Source: Nocardiopsis ganjiahuensis DSM 45031
GTDB taxonomy: Bacteria; Actinomycetota; Actinomycetes; Streptosporangiales; Streptosporangiaceae
Reading direction: 5' to 3'
DNA: 64,000 nt
Assembly (NCBI RefSeq): GCF_000341085.1
Contig: NZ_ANBA01000007.1
Coordinates: 342,680-406,679, forward strand
Shown: one piece after another, positions 9,115-17,173 of the stretch
Layout: each line of letters begins with the position of its first letter
How positions within the stretch are numbered: the first letter of the stretch is position 1
The notes under the pieces: model-generated
Databases searched by the model: none
The model's input: only the letters and a program-made list of their open reading frames with translations
What the model was told of the DNA's origin: nothing
Position numbers and translations under genes: made by a program

Positions 9115-9663
9115 GCGCCCGCCCGGATCGGGACGGCCCCTGGAGAAACGGTGAGCACACCGCCGCGTGCGACGGATCCCGGGTCCGGTACCGGGTACGG
9201 CCGGTTCTCGTCGTTCGCGGGGCAGAACGCCGCCTCGTTCGCCTTCGGCTTGCCCGATCGATTCCTTTGTGCCCCAGGAACAGCGATCCCTCGCTTTGAC
9301 AAAGGGTCCCTTTTGTGTTCTTCGAGAATTGCCCCTGAGGCGGCCCCACCGTATTCCGTGGCCTCCGGCAGGCGATACCGGTTTGTCGGCGGCGTCAAGA
9401 ATTCAGGCTGTGATATTCGCCAACAGATCACCTCGATCAACGCCACGGGTCGAGGAGCGCCCCGGGATACGTATACTTCCATCGGCAGTCATCGCGGAGC
9501 CGGGAGAAGCCGCACCGTCAGCTTGCATTGGCGCCGAAGATGTGCCCTCTCCCGCAATGCGCCTCAGATGTGCCTTTCCTTGCGACCGCCCCGGATATTC
9601 GGCGGCACCGTCGTGATGTTTCGCTCCTTCCGATCATGGTGAAACGCAGAGAACGGAGTGCGA
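9115..9663. other. long lower-GC intergenic/regulatory region before the HelR-like gene
   Basis: 549 bases without a convincing gene. The part from about 9240 on is clearly less GC-rich than its surroundings and open frames there lack normal third-position bias. It contains TTGACA at 9296-9301 followed at once by the palindrome AAAGGG-T-CCCTTT. I looked for the rifamycin-associated element known upstream of helR genes and saw no clear full copy. Confidence 0.5.
9296..9313 (+). promoter_or_regulatory. TTGACA box overlapped by an AAAGGGtCCCTTT palindrome
   Basis: TTGACA (9296-9301) matches the -35 consensus exactly. The perfect inverted repeat AAAGGG-T-CCCTTT starts at its last base (9301-9313). 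A repressor bound there would mask the promoter. No good -10 is obvious at 17 bp, so the promoter call is tentative. Confidence 0.4.
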
Positions 9664-11844
9664 GTGCACCCACACAGTGTCTCCACACCAAAGAACGAGG
9701 ACTCGGCCGCACACGCGGCGGCCGTAGCCGAGGAACAGCTGGTTCTCGACGAGGCCTTCGAACGCCGCGACGGGATCCTCCGCCACCTCGACACCGAGCT
9801 GGCCATCCCGGCGCGTGACGCCACGGGGCACGCCCGGATGCGCATGATGCTCAACCAACGCGAGGAGCTGCGCCGCGCGGACCAGGGCCTGATCTTCGGT
9901 CGGCTCGACGCGCTCGACCGGACCGTCCTCCACCTGGGGCGCGTCGGTATCTCCAGCGAAGGGGACGACAGCGACCCCCTGGTGATCGACTGGCGTGCGC
10001 CCGCCGCACGGGCCTTCTACACCGCGACACCGGTCGACCCCCAGGGTCAGGCCCGGCGCCGCCACATCCGCGTCGACGGGCGCGAGGTGACCGGCGTCGA
10101 CGACGAGCCGCTCGACGGGTCGGGGGCCGGTGAGCTGGTCGGCGAGGGCGCACTGCTCGCCGCTCTCGACGAGCGGCGCACCGGCCGGATGGGTACCGCG
10201 GCGGCCACCCTGCAGCGCGAGCAGGACGACGTGGTCCGCGCTGACTCCCGGGGCCCGCTGGTCGTGCAGGGCGGACCGGGCACCGGCAAGACCGTGGTGG
10301 CCCTCCACCGCGTGGCGTACCTGCTCTTCACCCATCCGCAGCTCGCTGCGCAGGGCGTCCTGGTGCTCGGGCCCTCACAGCGTTTCCTGGACTACATCAC
10401 CCAGGTGCTGCCGGCGCTCGGGGAGACCGCCGTGGTATCGGCGACCTGCGACACCCTCGTGCCGGGGATCGGCGTGGAGCACGCGGAGTCGCGCGACATC
10501 GCCGAGATCAAGGGCCGGGCGACCTGGCAACAGGCGCTCTCCCGGTACGCGGCCTCGTTCGTCCCCCGGCCCGCCGACCTCGAACTGGTGTGGGAGGGGG
10601 AGCGGTACACGATCGGCGAACAACGGATCGCCAGGGCCCTCGCCTCGGCCACCTCGGGGTACTCCTACCACGCGGCGCGCGCCGTCTTCAGCGAACAGAT
10701 CCACCACCTGCTCACCGACGCGATCGCCGAGCGCAACGAAGAGGTGCTGGCACGGATGGAGGAGGGCTTCGAGGACATCCTCGGCCGACTCGACGCCGGA
10801 CTCGCCGACTCCGACGACCGCGCCGCGAGCAACGGCACCACCGGCGTCGATGTCGACGGGGAACTCACCGAGGAGGACCTGGAACGCCTGCACGACCGGA
10901 TCGCCGCGGACCCCGGCGTGGCCGCGACACTGGAGAAGTGGTGGCCGACCCGCGACACCCAGGCGGAACTCCGTCGGCTCCTGGGTGACGAGGCACTACT
11001 GCGCCGCTGGGTACCGGAGCTGACCGAGGCCGAAAGAGGAAGGGTCGCCGGCGAACCGCGAACCTGGGCGAGCAGCGACATCCCCTTGTTCGACGCCCTG
11101 GACGACCTGCTGGGTGAGGTGACTCCACAGGGCGAGCAGGGTGAGTTCCTGACCGACCGCGCCGCGGCACGCAGGGACTGGGTCTACGGGCACGTCGTCG
11201 TCGACGAGGCGCAGGAACTCTCGGAGATGCAGTGGCGGATGGTGCTGCGCCGAAGCCCCTCCCGGTCGGTCACCGCTGTCGGCGACATCGACCAGGCCGA
11301 AGCCCCGCACCGGCACACCACGTGGGAGGAGGCGGTCGGCGCGGCCTTCGGGGACAGGTGGGCCGAAGCCCGGTTGACCATCTGCTACCGCACTCCGCTG
11401 GAGGTCATGGCCCTCACCGGGCCGGTCCTGCGGAACGCGGGCAGCCGGAACGAACCGCCCCGCGCCGTCCGCGCCTCCGGCGTCCAACCCTGGGAACGCA
11501 CCGTGGAGGAGAGCGACCTCGAGACCGAGGCGGCACGTGCCGTCGAGGAGCTGTCGGAACGCTGGGCGGGAGGGACGGTCGGCGTGATCGCTCCCCTCGA
11601 ACGCGTGCCCGCTCTGTGCGCAGCGCTGCCCGAGGTGGCGGTGCTCTCCGCCACCGACGCCAAGGGCCTGGAATGGGACGCCACCCTGCTCGTGGACGCC
11701 CCCGGCATCGTCGCCGAACCGCGGGGCTGGAACGGGCTGTACGTCGCGCTCACCCGATGCACCCAGGAACTGGGGCAGTTGCTGGTGGGACAGCAGCCGG
11801 CGCGTCAGGACGCTCTGTGCTCCAGCCTTGAGGAGTGGGTCTGA
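9664..11844 (+). CDS. helR: HelD/HelR-type RNA polymerase recycling ATPase (UvrD-like)
   Basis: 726 residues from the GTG at 9664, which has GGAG 5 bases upstream; a GTG at 9658 would overlap that site. The N-terminus (EEQLVLDEAFERRD...) is the coiled antenna-like start of HelD family proteins. Walker A GGPGTGKT is near residue 203, VVDEAQELSEMQW is the UvrD-like Walker B (DExQ), and LSATDAKGLEWDATLL and YVALTRCTQEL are late SF1 motifs. HelD proteins pull RNA polymerase off DNA; actinobacterial HelR also displaces rifamycin from the enzyme. Which subtype this is cannot be fixed without a tree, so the symbol is provisional. The end overlaps an XRE remnant. Confidence 0.82.
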   Translation: MHPHSVSTPKNEDSAAHAAAVAEEQLVLDEAFERRDGILRHLDTELAIPARDATGHARMRMMLNQREELRRADQGLIFGRLDALDRTVLHLGRVGISSEGDDSDPLVIDWRAPAARAFYTATPVDPQGQARRRHIRVDGREVTGVDDEPLDGSGAGELVGEGALLAALDERRTGRMGTAAATLQREQDDVVRADSRGPLVVQGGPGTGKTVVALHRVAYLLFTHPQLAAQGVLVLGPSQRFLDYITQVLPALGETAVVSATCDTLVPGIGVEHAESRDIAEIKGRATWQQALSRYAASFVPRPADLELVWEGERYTIGEQRIARALASATSGYSYHAARAVFSEQIHHLLTDAIAERNEEVLARMEEGFEDILGRLDAGLADSDDRAASNGTTGVDVDGELTEEDLERLHDRIAADPGVAATLEKWWPTRDTQAELRRLLGDEALLRRWVPELTEAERGRVAGEPRTWASSDIPLFDALDDLLGEVTPQGEQGEFLTDRAAARRDWVYGHVVVDEAQELSEMQWRMVLRRSPSRSVTAVGDIDQAEAPHRHTTWEEAVGAAFGDRWAEARLTICYRTPLEVMALTGPVLRNAGSRNEPPRAVRASGVQPWERTVEESDLETEAARAVEELSERWAGGTVGVIAPLERVPALCAALPEVAVLSATDAKGLEWDATLLVDAPGIVAEPRGWNGLYVALTRCTQELGQLLVGQQPARQDALCSSLEEWV

Positions 11845-12056
11845 CCCAGTTGCAGTTGGCCAAGCAGTCCCAGACGGCTCATGCATCCGTGAATCGATGG
11901 GAAAAGGGTGGTTCGCTGCCGAAGCGGGACAACGTGGAAGCCCTGAACGATGCTCTTGGGGCTGAGGGGGCGTTGTTGGCCACTTGGCGATCCGTGACCA
12001 CCGGGAACGGGCTCCCCGAGTGGGTGGCCCCGCTCAGCGGAACGCGCTCCCAGTAG
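11835..12056 (+). pseudogene. fragment of an XRE-type regulator
   Basis: A 73-residue frame whose sequence LTQLQLAKQSQTAHASVNRWEKGG, then NVEALNDALGAEGALLATWR and TGNGLPEW, matches the second half of the helix-turn-helix and linker of actinobacterial XRE regulators. The first helix and the usual roughly 200-residue C-terminal domain are missing. It begins at a GTG inside the last codons of the HelR-like gene and has no proper ribosome site. I read it as a leftover of a deletion that joined the two genes; a functional mini-regulator is less likely. Confidence 0.55.
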
Positions 12057-12209
12057 TACCGGCCCTCGAACCCCTCAAGGGCCCTTCGCCCCGGCGGGCC
12101 CGTGGTGGAGCGGAGACCAATCGCACAGGCTTTGACCAGCGCGGAGATGCGCAAGTACGTTCTACGTCGATCGTCGCTCGTATCCCTCCGACACAGTGGA
12201 GCATTTTCC

Positions 12210-13184
12210 GTGACACCCGCCGAGCTCGACCTGGTGAACAGCGAAGTCGTTGATCAGGCCACCGCCCTGCCCGCGTGGTTGCAAGGCAACCTCGATGTGC
12301 TGATCGGTGTCCCCTTGCGGATCCTCCTGATCGTCGTCGTCGCGCTGGTCGTCCGAGCCCTGGCCAGACGCGCCATCTCCCGCCTCATGGAACGCGTCCT
12401 GCGGTCCGGGGAGGGCCGGAACGGGCAGCGCCGCCCCGCGCGGGGCCCCGCGGTCCTCCAACGCGACCCGGCGCGGGCCGACGAGCGGCGCCAGCAGCGC
12501 GCCAAGACCCTCGGCTCGGTGCTCAGCAGCTTCGCGACCATCGTCATCGTGGTGACGGCCATGGCGATGGTGCTCGGCGAGGTCGGCATCGCCCTCGGCC
12601 CGCTGCTGGCCAGCGCGGGCGTGGTCGGCCTGGCGATCGGCTTCGGTGCCCAGAGCCTGGTCGCCGACTACCTGTCCGGCCTGCTCATCATGGCTGAGGA
12701 CCAGTACGGCGTCGGTGACGTCGTCGACCTCGGCGAGGCGGTCGGCGAGGTCGAGAACGTCGGTCTGCGCCTGACGCAGGTGCGCGACATCAACGGCGGC
12801 CTGTGGCACATCCGCAACGGTGAGATCCAGCGGGTGCGCAACGACAGCCAGGGCTGGGCCCGCGCCGTCCTCGACGTCTCCGTGGCCTACGAGTCCGACC
12901 TGGAGAAGGTCTACGCCGTCCTGGAGCGGACCGGTCGGGAGATGCGCGAGGACCCGGAGTTCGGGAAGTTCTTCCTGGAGGACCTGTCCGTCTGGGGTGT
13001 GCAGTCCCTGGACGCGGACGGCGTCGTCGTGCGCGTCGCCGCCAAGACCGTTCCCCTGGAGCAGTGGGGCGTGACCCGTGAGCTGCGCCGCCGGGTCAAG
13101 ATCGCCCTCGACGCCTCGGGTATCGAGATCCCGTTCCCCCAGCGCACCGTCTGGATGCGGTCCGACGACAGCAGCGCCGTCTGA
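12210..13184 (+). CDS. MscS family mechanosensitive ion channel
   Basis: 324 residues from a GTG with GTGGAG 9 bases upstream. TM segments: LIGVPLRILLIVVVALVVRAL (about 28-48), FATIVIVVTAMAMVLG (about 110-127), and the pore helix region LGPLLASAGVVGLAIGFGAQSLVADYLSG, the conserved MscS TM3. The beta domain follows (YGVGDVVDLGEAVGEVENVGLR) and then an alpha/beta vestibule. These channels release solutes on hypo-osmotic shock. Length matches short MscS homologues. It stands alone. Confidence 0.92.
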   Translation: MTPAELDLVNSEVVDQATALPAWLQGNLDVLIGVPLRILLIVVVALVVRALARRAISRLMERVLRSGEGRNGQRRPARGPAVLQRDPARADERRQQRAKTLGSVLSSFATIVIVVTAMAMVLGEVGIALGPLLASAGVVGLAIGFGAQSLVADYLSGLLIMAEDQYGVGDVVDLGEAVGEVENVGLRLTQVRDINGGLWHIRNGEIQRVRNDSQGWARAVLDVSVAYESDLEKVYAVLERTGREMREDPEFGKFFLEDLSVWGVQSLDADGVVVRVAAKTVPLEQWGVTRELRRRVKIALDASGIEIPFPQRTVWMRSDDSSAV

Positions 13185-13341
13185 CGGATCCGCTTCCGCC
13201 CCGCGCGGAGCGCCACCGGACAGTGGTCCGTGAGCGGGGGCGCCCACACGGAATCTGATCGGCCGTGTGGGCGGCCTCAGCCGCCGATCGAGAGATGGCT
13301 GCTGGGCCCTGTGAGCGTCGGCCGACGGTGGAAAAGCCCGG

Positions 13342-13782
13342 TCAGAGCGCCATGCGGCAGTAGAGGCCACGGTCGTGCGACCGAGCCCGTCCAGCCAGTG
13401 CGGCAAGCTCGTCGAGGAGGTCCGCGAGAGTACCGGGATCGGCACAGCCGTAGAACTCCTCCGCTTGCGACCACGGTACAGAGATCTCGGCCAACCGTTC
13501 GGAGGATGCGTCCGCCAAGGCGTCGCGCAGCTCGTCGGGCAGAGTGACGATCCAGGCGCTCTCTGCCTCCGGACTCGTCACCAGATGAACGAATCGGGGA
13601 TGCCCGGTAACCCGTGACACGGGTTCACGAATCAGCAGCGCCACCGCCTGCCCGAGCAGGACAGCGGGGTCGATCGTCTTGACGCTGAGCGTGTCGAAGC
13701 CGGCGTCATCGGGTCCCTCTGCAAGGGCTGATGCCGCTGCTTGATCGCCGGGTGCGCTGAAGTAATCGTAGAAGGTGCTCAC
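13342..13782 (-). CDS. conserved actinobacterial protein of unknown function
   Basis: 146 residues from a GTG at 13782 (VSTFYDYFSAPGD). The order of short blocks is that of a small cytosolic family I recall from many actinomycetes: YDYFSAPGDQAAA, a KTIDPAVLLGQAVALL segment, a central acidic and Trp-containing part, and a C-terminal LARRA-like helix ending LYCRM. Its function is unknown. No Shine-Dalgarno is seen before the GTG, so the start could lie slightly upstream. On its 5' side a strong minus-strand terminator at 14093-14130 insulates it. Confidence 0.7.
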   Translation of the reverse strand: MSTFYDYFSAPGDQAAASALAEGPDDAGFDTLSVKTIDPAVLLGQAVALLIREPVSRVTGHPRFVHLVTSPEAESAWIVTLPDELRDALADASSERLAEISVPWSQAEEFYGCADPGTLADLLDELAALAGRARSHDRGLYCRMAL

Positions 13783-14202
13783 ACCGAGGAGTTTGACAGT
13801 GCGCTCCGACAGTCGGCGAACTTTCGGGCCGCCAGTGTGAGTCGATGGTGTGAGGTCGGCGATTCCGGCCGCCTCCGCGCCGCCCCCCAGTCGCAAGACC
13901 ACGATCCACGGCTGGAGTACCAGAAGGCGGAGGGTTGTTCTTGCGCGGACGGGGAGCTCTCGCACAAAGGGTTGAAAAGGGGCGAGTTTCGCTTTTTGGG
14001 TGTGCGGGTTTTTCTTCGGTTCTCTCGCGTGTGCGGATTTGAGAGAAAACCCCGCGAACTCTTGTTCGGCTCGCTAGGTTGGACGGTGTCAAGAAAAAAC
14101 CCGACCCGGTGCGTCAACACCCGGTCGGGTCGTGGCCGACGCCTGCGCAAACAGGTTTGTCGACTGAGCCACTCCCTGCTAACCCCAGGAAGGCGACTCG
14201 TC
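13783..14202. other. 420-base leader region between divergent genes, with a strong hairpin
   Basis: No gene is supported. The part from about 13960 to 14100 is less GC-rich and T-rich (runs such as CTTTTT and GTTTTTCTTC), as expected for a promoter and 5' leader serving the plus-strand gene at 14203. It contains the hairpin at 14099-14130. Confidence 0.5.
14093..14130 (-). terminator. intrinsic-terminator-like hairpin facing the minus strand
   Basis: Arms at 14099-14111 and 14118-14130 pair over 13 bp with one mismatch around a 6-base loop. Read on the minus strand the hairpin is followed by six T residues. No minus-strand gene lies upstream of it, so it may stop antisense transcription into the gene at 13342-13782. 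On the plus strand the same structure would sit in the leader of the winged-helix gene. Confidence 0.6.
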
Positions 14203-15606
14203 GTGGAGTCTACCCTCGCGCGCCCCTCCAGCACATGCGAAACTCCGAATCCGCCCGGGTTCTCTGCGCCCCGCAAGCGCCCCCAGGGTGCACTCAAGGG
14301 GATCGGGTTCATCCTCCCCATCTGGGTCGTGCAGATCTTCAGCCAGGGCCTGCTGCCCACGCTGCGCTCACTGGCGGCGTTGACAGCCATCGCCAACGCG
14401 GTCGACGCCGACGGCCGTTGGTGCTTCTTCCTCCTGGAGAACCTGGCCCAGCGCTCCAGCGGCACCCTGAGTGTCAGCAGCCTCAAGCGCGCCATCGACG
14501 ACCTGGCCGAGGCGGGTATCGTTCGCAAGCTCACGCGCTCGGAGACCATCGACTTCTTCGCCGAGGACATCCGGAAGGGCCGTTCCCCCTACCGGCTGCC
14601 GTGCGTGCTGGAGCTCCTCGTTCCGGCTGAGGACTACTCCGAGTTGGTGCTCGAAGAGATCAACGCCTGCCGCGCACGGCTGGGGGAGGAGCCGCTCACC
14701 GCGCACAATCGTCCGCGCTTGAAGCGCCGCCGGACCCCAGCTCAGATTGAACCCGCCCCCAGCTCAGATCGACCCACAGACTGTTTCCCTGGAGACGGTT
14801 CTGATGCCGAGGTGGACAGTTCCGTCCGTGGCACCTCGAGTACAGGAGAGCAAAATCGACAAAAGCCACGGAGCGGTCCATTCGGGATCATTGATCGAAT
14901 ACCCAACACACTTCTGGCCGACCCGGTGGCGGACCGGGAGCGGTTGGCGCTGGCCGTGGACAAGCTCCTGCGCCAGGGGCTGGGCGAGGCCGACGTACGC
15001 GCCCTGTTCTCAGGGATGGAACGGCTGCGCCGCCCCTTCCCGGCGCTGATGTGGCGGCTGCGCCACGTGAAGGCCGCATGCGACTACCTGAACGGCTCGC
15101 TGGGCCGAGGCATCCACGGGTCGGGGCTGCCGGTGCCGCCGCGGCTGGAGCCGGAGGAGGACGATCCGTTCGCCCGGCCGGAGCAGTTCCCGCTGGACAG
15201 CCAGGGGAAGGCCACCGGTACCTGCCCCGAGCACCTGACCGTGCGCAACGTCCCCGGCGGCACCTGCGCGATCTGCGGTCGGCTCTGCCGCTCGGTGCCC
15301 GGCGAGCTCGTGCACGAACCCGTGCCTGGAGCCGCGGCCCTGCCCGAGGGCGTGTCGGTGCTGAGGGCCGTGGACCGCCTCTCCCCGGAAGAGAAGGCCG
15401 CCCTGGACTCGGAGCTGCTGGAACGGATGGGCGAATCCCTGAGCGGGGCCGGGCGTGCCCACAGCTTCGAGCCGGTCCCACGGAACGTCCGCCGGGCCTC
15501 CTCCGGTGCGGGGCCGACGACCAGAGCCCGGACGTGGGCCGACCGGGCACGCGAGCAGTTGGAGAAGGCCCGCATGTGCGGCACGCGGTGGGACCCCATC
15601 GGTTAG
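14203..15606 (+). CDS. winged-helix protein with C-terminal Cys-rich motif, unknown role
   Basis: 467 residues from a GTG with AGGAAGG 9 bases upstream. Residues about 45-160 look like a winged helix-turn-helix: ALTAIANAVDADGRWCFFLLENLAQRS, then SLKRAIDDLAEAGIVRKLTRSE. A hydrophilic linker follows. A second helical part (about 225-310) contains ALAVDKLLRQGLGEADVRALFSGMERL. Near 345-368 is a zinc-ribbon-like CPEH...CAICGRLC. The C-terminus is helical and basic. The layout recalls DNA-binding replication or partition accessory proteins, but I cannot name a family. The long hairpin-bearing leader suggests control after transcription starts. Its stop codon overlaps the -10 of the next gene. Confidence 0.75.
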   Translation: MESTLARPSSTCETPNPPGFSAPRKRPQGALKGIGFILPIWVVQIFSQGLLPTLRSLAALTAIANAVDADGRWCFFLLENLAQRSSGTLSVSSLKRAIDDLAEAGIVRKLTRSETIDFFAEDIRKGRSPYRLPCVLELLVPAEDYSELVLEEINACRARLGEEPLTAHNRPRLKRRRTPAQIEPAPSSDRPTDCFPGDGSDAEVDSSVRGTSSTGEQNRQKPRSGPFGIIDRIPNTLLADPVADRERLALAVDKLLRQGLGEADVRALFSGMERLRRPFPALMWRLRHVKAACDYLNGSLGRGIHGSGLPVPPRLEPEEDDPFARPEQFPLDSQGKATGTCPEHLTVRNVPGGTCAICGRLCRSVPGELVHEPVPGAAALPEGVSVLRAVDRLSPEEKAALDSELLERMGESLSGAGRAHSFEPVPRNVRRASSGAGPTTRARTWADRAREQLEKARMCGTRWDPIG

Positions 15607-15615
15607 ATTCGCCGC

Positions 15616-16173
15616 ATGGGACTCCTGACCTTCAGCATCAACGTCACCCTGGACGGCTGCGTCGACCATCAGGAGGGGATCGCTGACGATGAGTCACACG
15701 CCTTCTTCACCCGCCTCATGGACGAGGGCGGGGCGATGCTGTGGGGCCGTGTCACCTACGAGCTGATGGAGAGCTACTGGCCCGCGGTCGCCCGCGGCGA
15801 CGAGGAGGCGCCTCCGGCGATGCGCGAGTGGGCGCTCAAGCTGGAGGCGAAGCCGAAGTACGTGGCGTCGTCGACGCGTACGGACTTCCCGTGGGCCAAC
15901 AGCCATCACATCGCGGGCGACCTGCGCACGGGCGTGCAGCAGCTCAAGGACGCGACCCCGGACGGAGTGCTCCTCGGCAGCGGCAAGCTCGCGGCCGAGC
16001 TGGACCGGCTGGACCTGATCGACGAGTACAGGTTCCTGGTCCACCCCAGGATCGCCGGGCACGGCCCGACCCTGTACGAGAGCGGGCTGCCCAGCACGCG
16101 ACGGCTCGAGTTGGTCTCGGCGGAGCCGCTGCGCAGCGGCGCGGTCGCCATGCACTACCGGCGCGCTCGCTGA
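15616..16173 (+). CDS. dihydrofolate reductase-like (RibD C-terminal) protein
   Basis: 185 residues. LLTFSINVTLDGCVDH at the start, GRVTYELMESYW, and VLLGSGKLAAELDRLDLIDEYRFLVHPRIAGHGPTLYE are the signatures of the RibD-C/DHFR-like reductase family, small NADPH-dependent proteins common in actinomycetes. Substrate unknown. The ATG at 15616 follows TAGATT (15604-15609) by 6 bases with no ribosome site, so the message is probably leaderless; that -10 overlaps the stop codon of the preceding gene. Confidence 0.88.
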   Translation: MGLLTFSINVTLDGCVDHQEGIADDESHAFFTRLMDEGGAMLWGRVTYELMESYWPAVARGDEEAPPAMREWALKLEAKPKYVASSTRTDFPWANSHHIAGDLRTGVQQLKDATPDGVLLGSGKLAAELDRLDLIDEYRFLVHPRIAGHGPTLYESGLPSTRRLELVSAEPLRSGAVAMHYRRAR

Positions 16174-16310
16174 CTCAGCGGAACCCAGCCGGTGATGTCG
16201 GCCATCGCGGGCACCGCGCCCGCAACGCCCCGCAGTTGGTCGCGGGCCTGCTGGAAGTGTCCGACCTGCGGCGTAGGTTGGATGGCACGAACAGGGGAGG
16301 GGCGGCCGAG

Positions 16311-16994
16311 GTGGCTGAGACGACGGCGGATGAAGTGATGGCCGAGCTGGCCGAACTGGAGGACCCCAGGGTTCGGGCGGTCAACGAGAAGCACGGTGAC
16401 GATCACGGCGTCAATCTCACCAAGTTGCGGGCCGTGGCCAAACGGCTCAAGAAGCAGCAGGACCTGGCGGTGGAGCTCTGGGCCACCGGGGACAGCGCCG
16501 CGCAACTGCTGGCGATCCTGATCAGCCGGCCCAAGGCGTTCGGCTCGGACGAGCTGGACGCCATGCTCCGCCAGGCCCGCGCCCCCAAGGTCCACGACTG
16601 GCTCGTGAACTACGTGGTGAAGAAGGGCCCGCACACCGAGGAGCTGCGCCTGGCCTGGTTCGCCGACTCGGACCCGGTGGTGGCGAGCGCCGGGTGGGCG
16701 CTCACCGCCGACCTGGTGGCCAAGAGACCCGAGGACCTGGACCTTCCGGGGCTGCTCGACCTCATCGAGCAGCGGATGCGGGACGCGCCGGACCGCCTGC
16801 AGTGGGCGATGAACACCTGTCTGGCACAGATCGGGATCGAGCACGCCGAACACCGGGCTCGGGCCGTCGGCATCGGGGAGCGCCTGGAGGTGCTCAAGGA
16901 CTACCCGACCCCGCCCGGCTGCACGTCCCCGTTCGCCCCCGTCTGGATCAACGAGATGGTGAGCCGTCGGCAGGAGCCCGTGGGAGGTGTGTGA
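16311..16994 (+). CDS. AlkD-like DNA alkylation repair protein (HEAT repeats)
   Basis: 227 residues from a GTG with GGGGAGG about 10 bases upstream. The chain is all-helical with HEAT-like repeats: VMAELAELEDPRVRAVNEKHGDDHGVNLTKLRAVAK, ELWATGDSAAQLLAIL, DWLVNYVVKKG and AWFADSDPVVASAGWALTADLV. This pattern matches the DNA alkylation repair (AlkC/AlkD) family, which removes bulky or cationic alkylated bases. I have not aligned catalytic residues, so activity is inferred. The longer frame running upstream is a shadow of the DHFR-like gene. Confidence 0.8.
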   Translation: MAETTADEVMAELAELEDPRVRAVNEKHGDDHGVNLTKLRAVAKRLKKQQDLAVELWATGDSAAQLLAILISRPKAFGSDELDAMLRQARAPKVHDWLVNYVVKKGPHTEELRLAWFADSDPVVASAGWALTADLVAKRPEDLDLPGLLDLIEQRMRDAPDRLQWAMNTCLAQIGIEHAEHRARAVGIGERLEVLKDYPTPPGCTSPFAPVWINEMVSRRQEPVGGV

Positions 16995-17049
16995 ACCGCC
17001 GTCCCGGGATGGGGGCGGGTTTCTCGGTCGCCCCTAAGGCAATCAGTAG

Positions 17050-17085
17050 TGAATCTACGACGTAAAGGTGTCCACGCTGTTCAAT
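17050..17085 (+). repeat. 36-base repeated element, copy 1 of 3
   Basis: Contains AATCTACGACGTAAAGGTG and a TGTTCAAT-like end. It shares most positions with the copies at 28131-28166 and 52798-52833, all in the same orientation and each upstream of a same-strand gene. The core TACGWCGTA is self-complementary. Function unknown. Confidence 0.7.
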
Positions 17086-17114
17086 CGACAGTGATGCAGG
17101 TCACATTCGCATCC

Positions 17115-17141
17115 TGTCAGGGACACGGCGCCTGTCCCGTT
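17115..17141 (+). promoter_or_regulatory. candidate ECF41-type promoter
   Basis: TGTCAGG (17115-17121), a 16-base spacer, then CGTT (17138-17141). The published ECF41 consensus is TGTCACA-N16-CGTC, so the spacing is exact with two mismatches on the left and one on the right. It lies 32 bases before the oxidoreductase that sits next to the ECF41-type sigma gene. Inference from pattern only. Confidence 0.45.
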
Positions 17142-17173
17142 CAAAGGGCACACGAACGGACAGGAGCAAGCAC

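Noticed and set aside
9151..9642. 163-codon frame before the HelR-like gene
   Set aside because: Lies in lower-GC sequence without third-position bias or a ribosome site; regulatory region is a better explanation.
9115..9663. Rifamycin-associated element upstream of the HelR-like gene
   Set aside because: I looked for the palindromic GC-rich element and saw only short partial matches such as GGCTTGCCC; not enough to call.
17050..17085. Reading the 36-base element as a WhiG-type promoter (TAAA-N15)
   Set aside because: TAAA occurs in two of the three copies, but the sequence 15 bases on does not match the GCCGATAA -10 and copy 2 has TACA.
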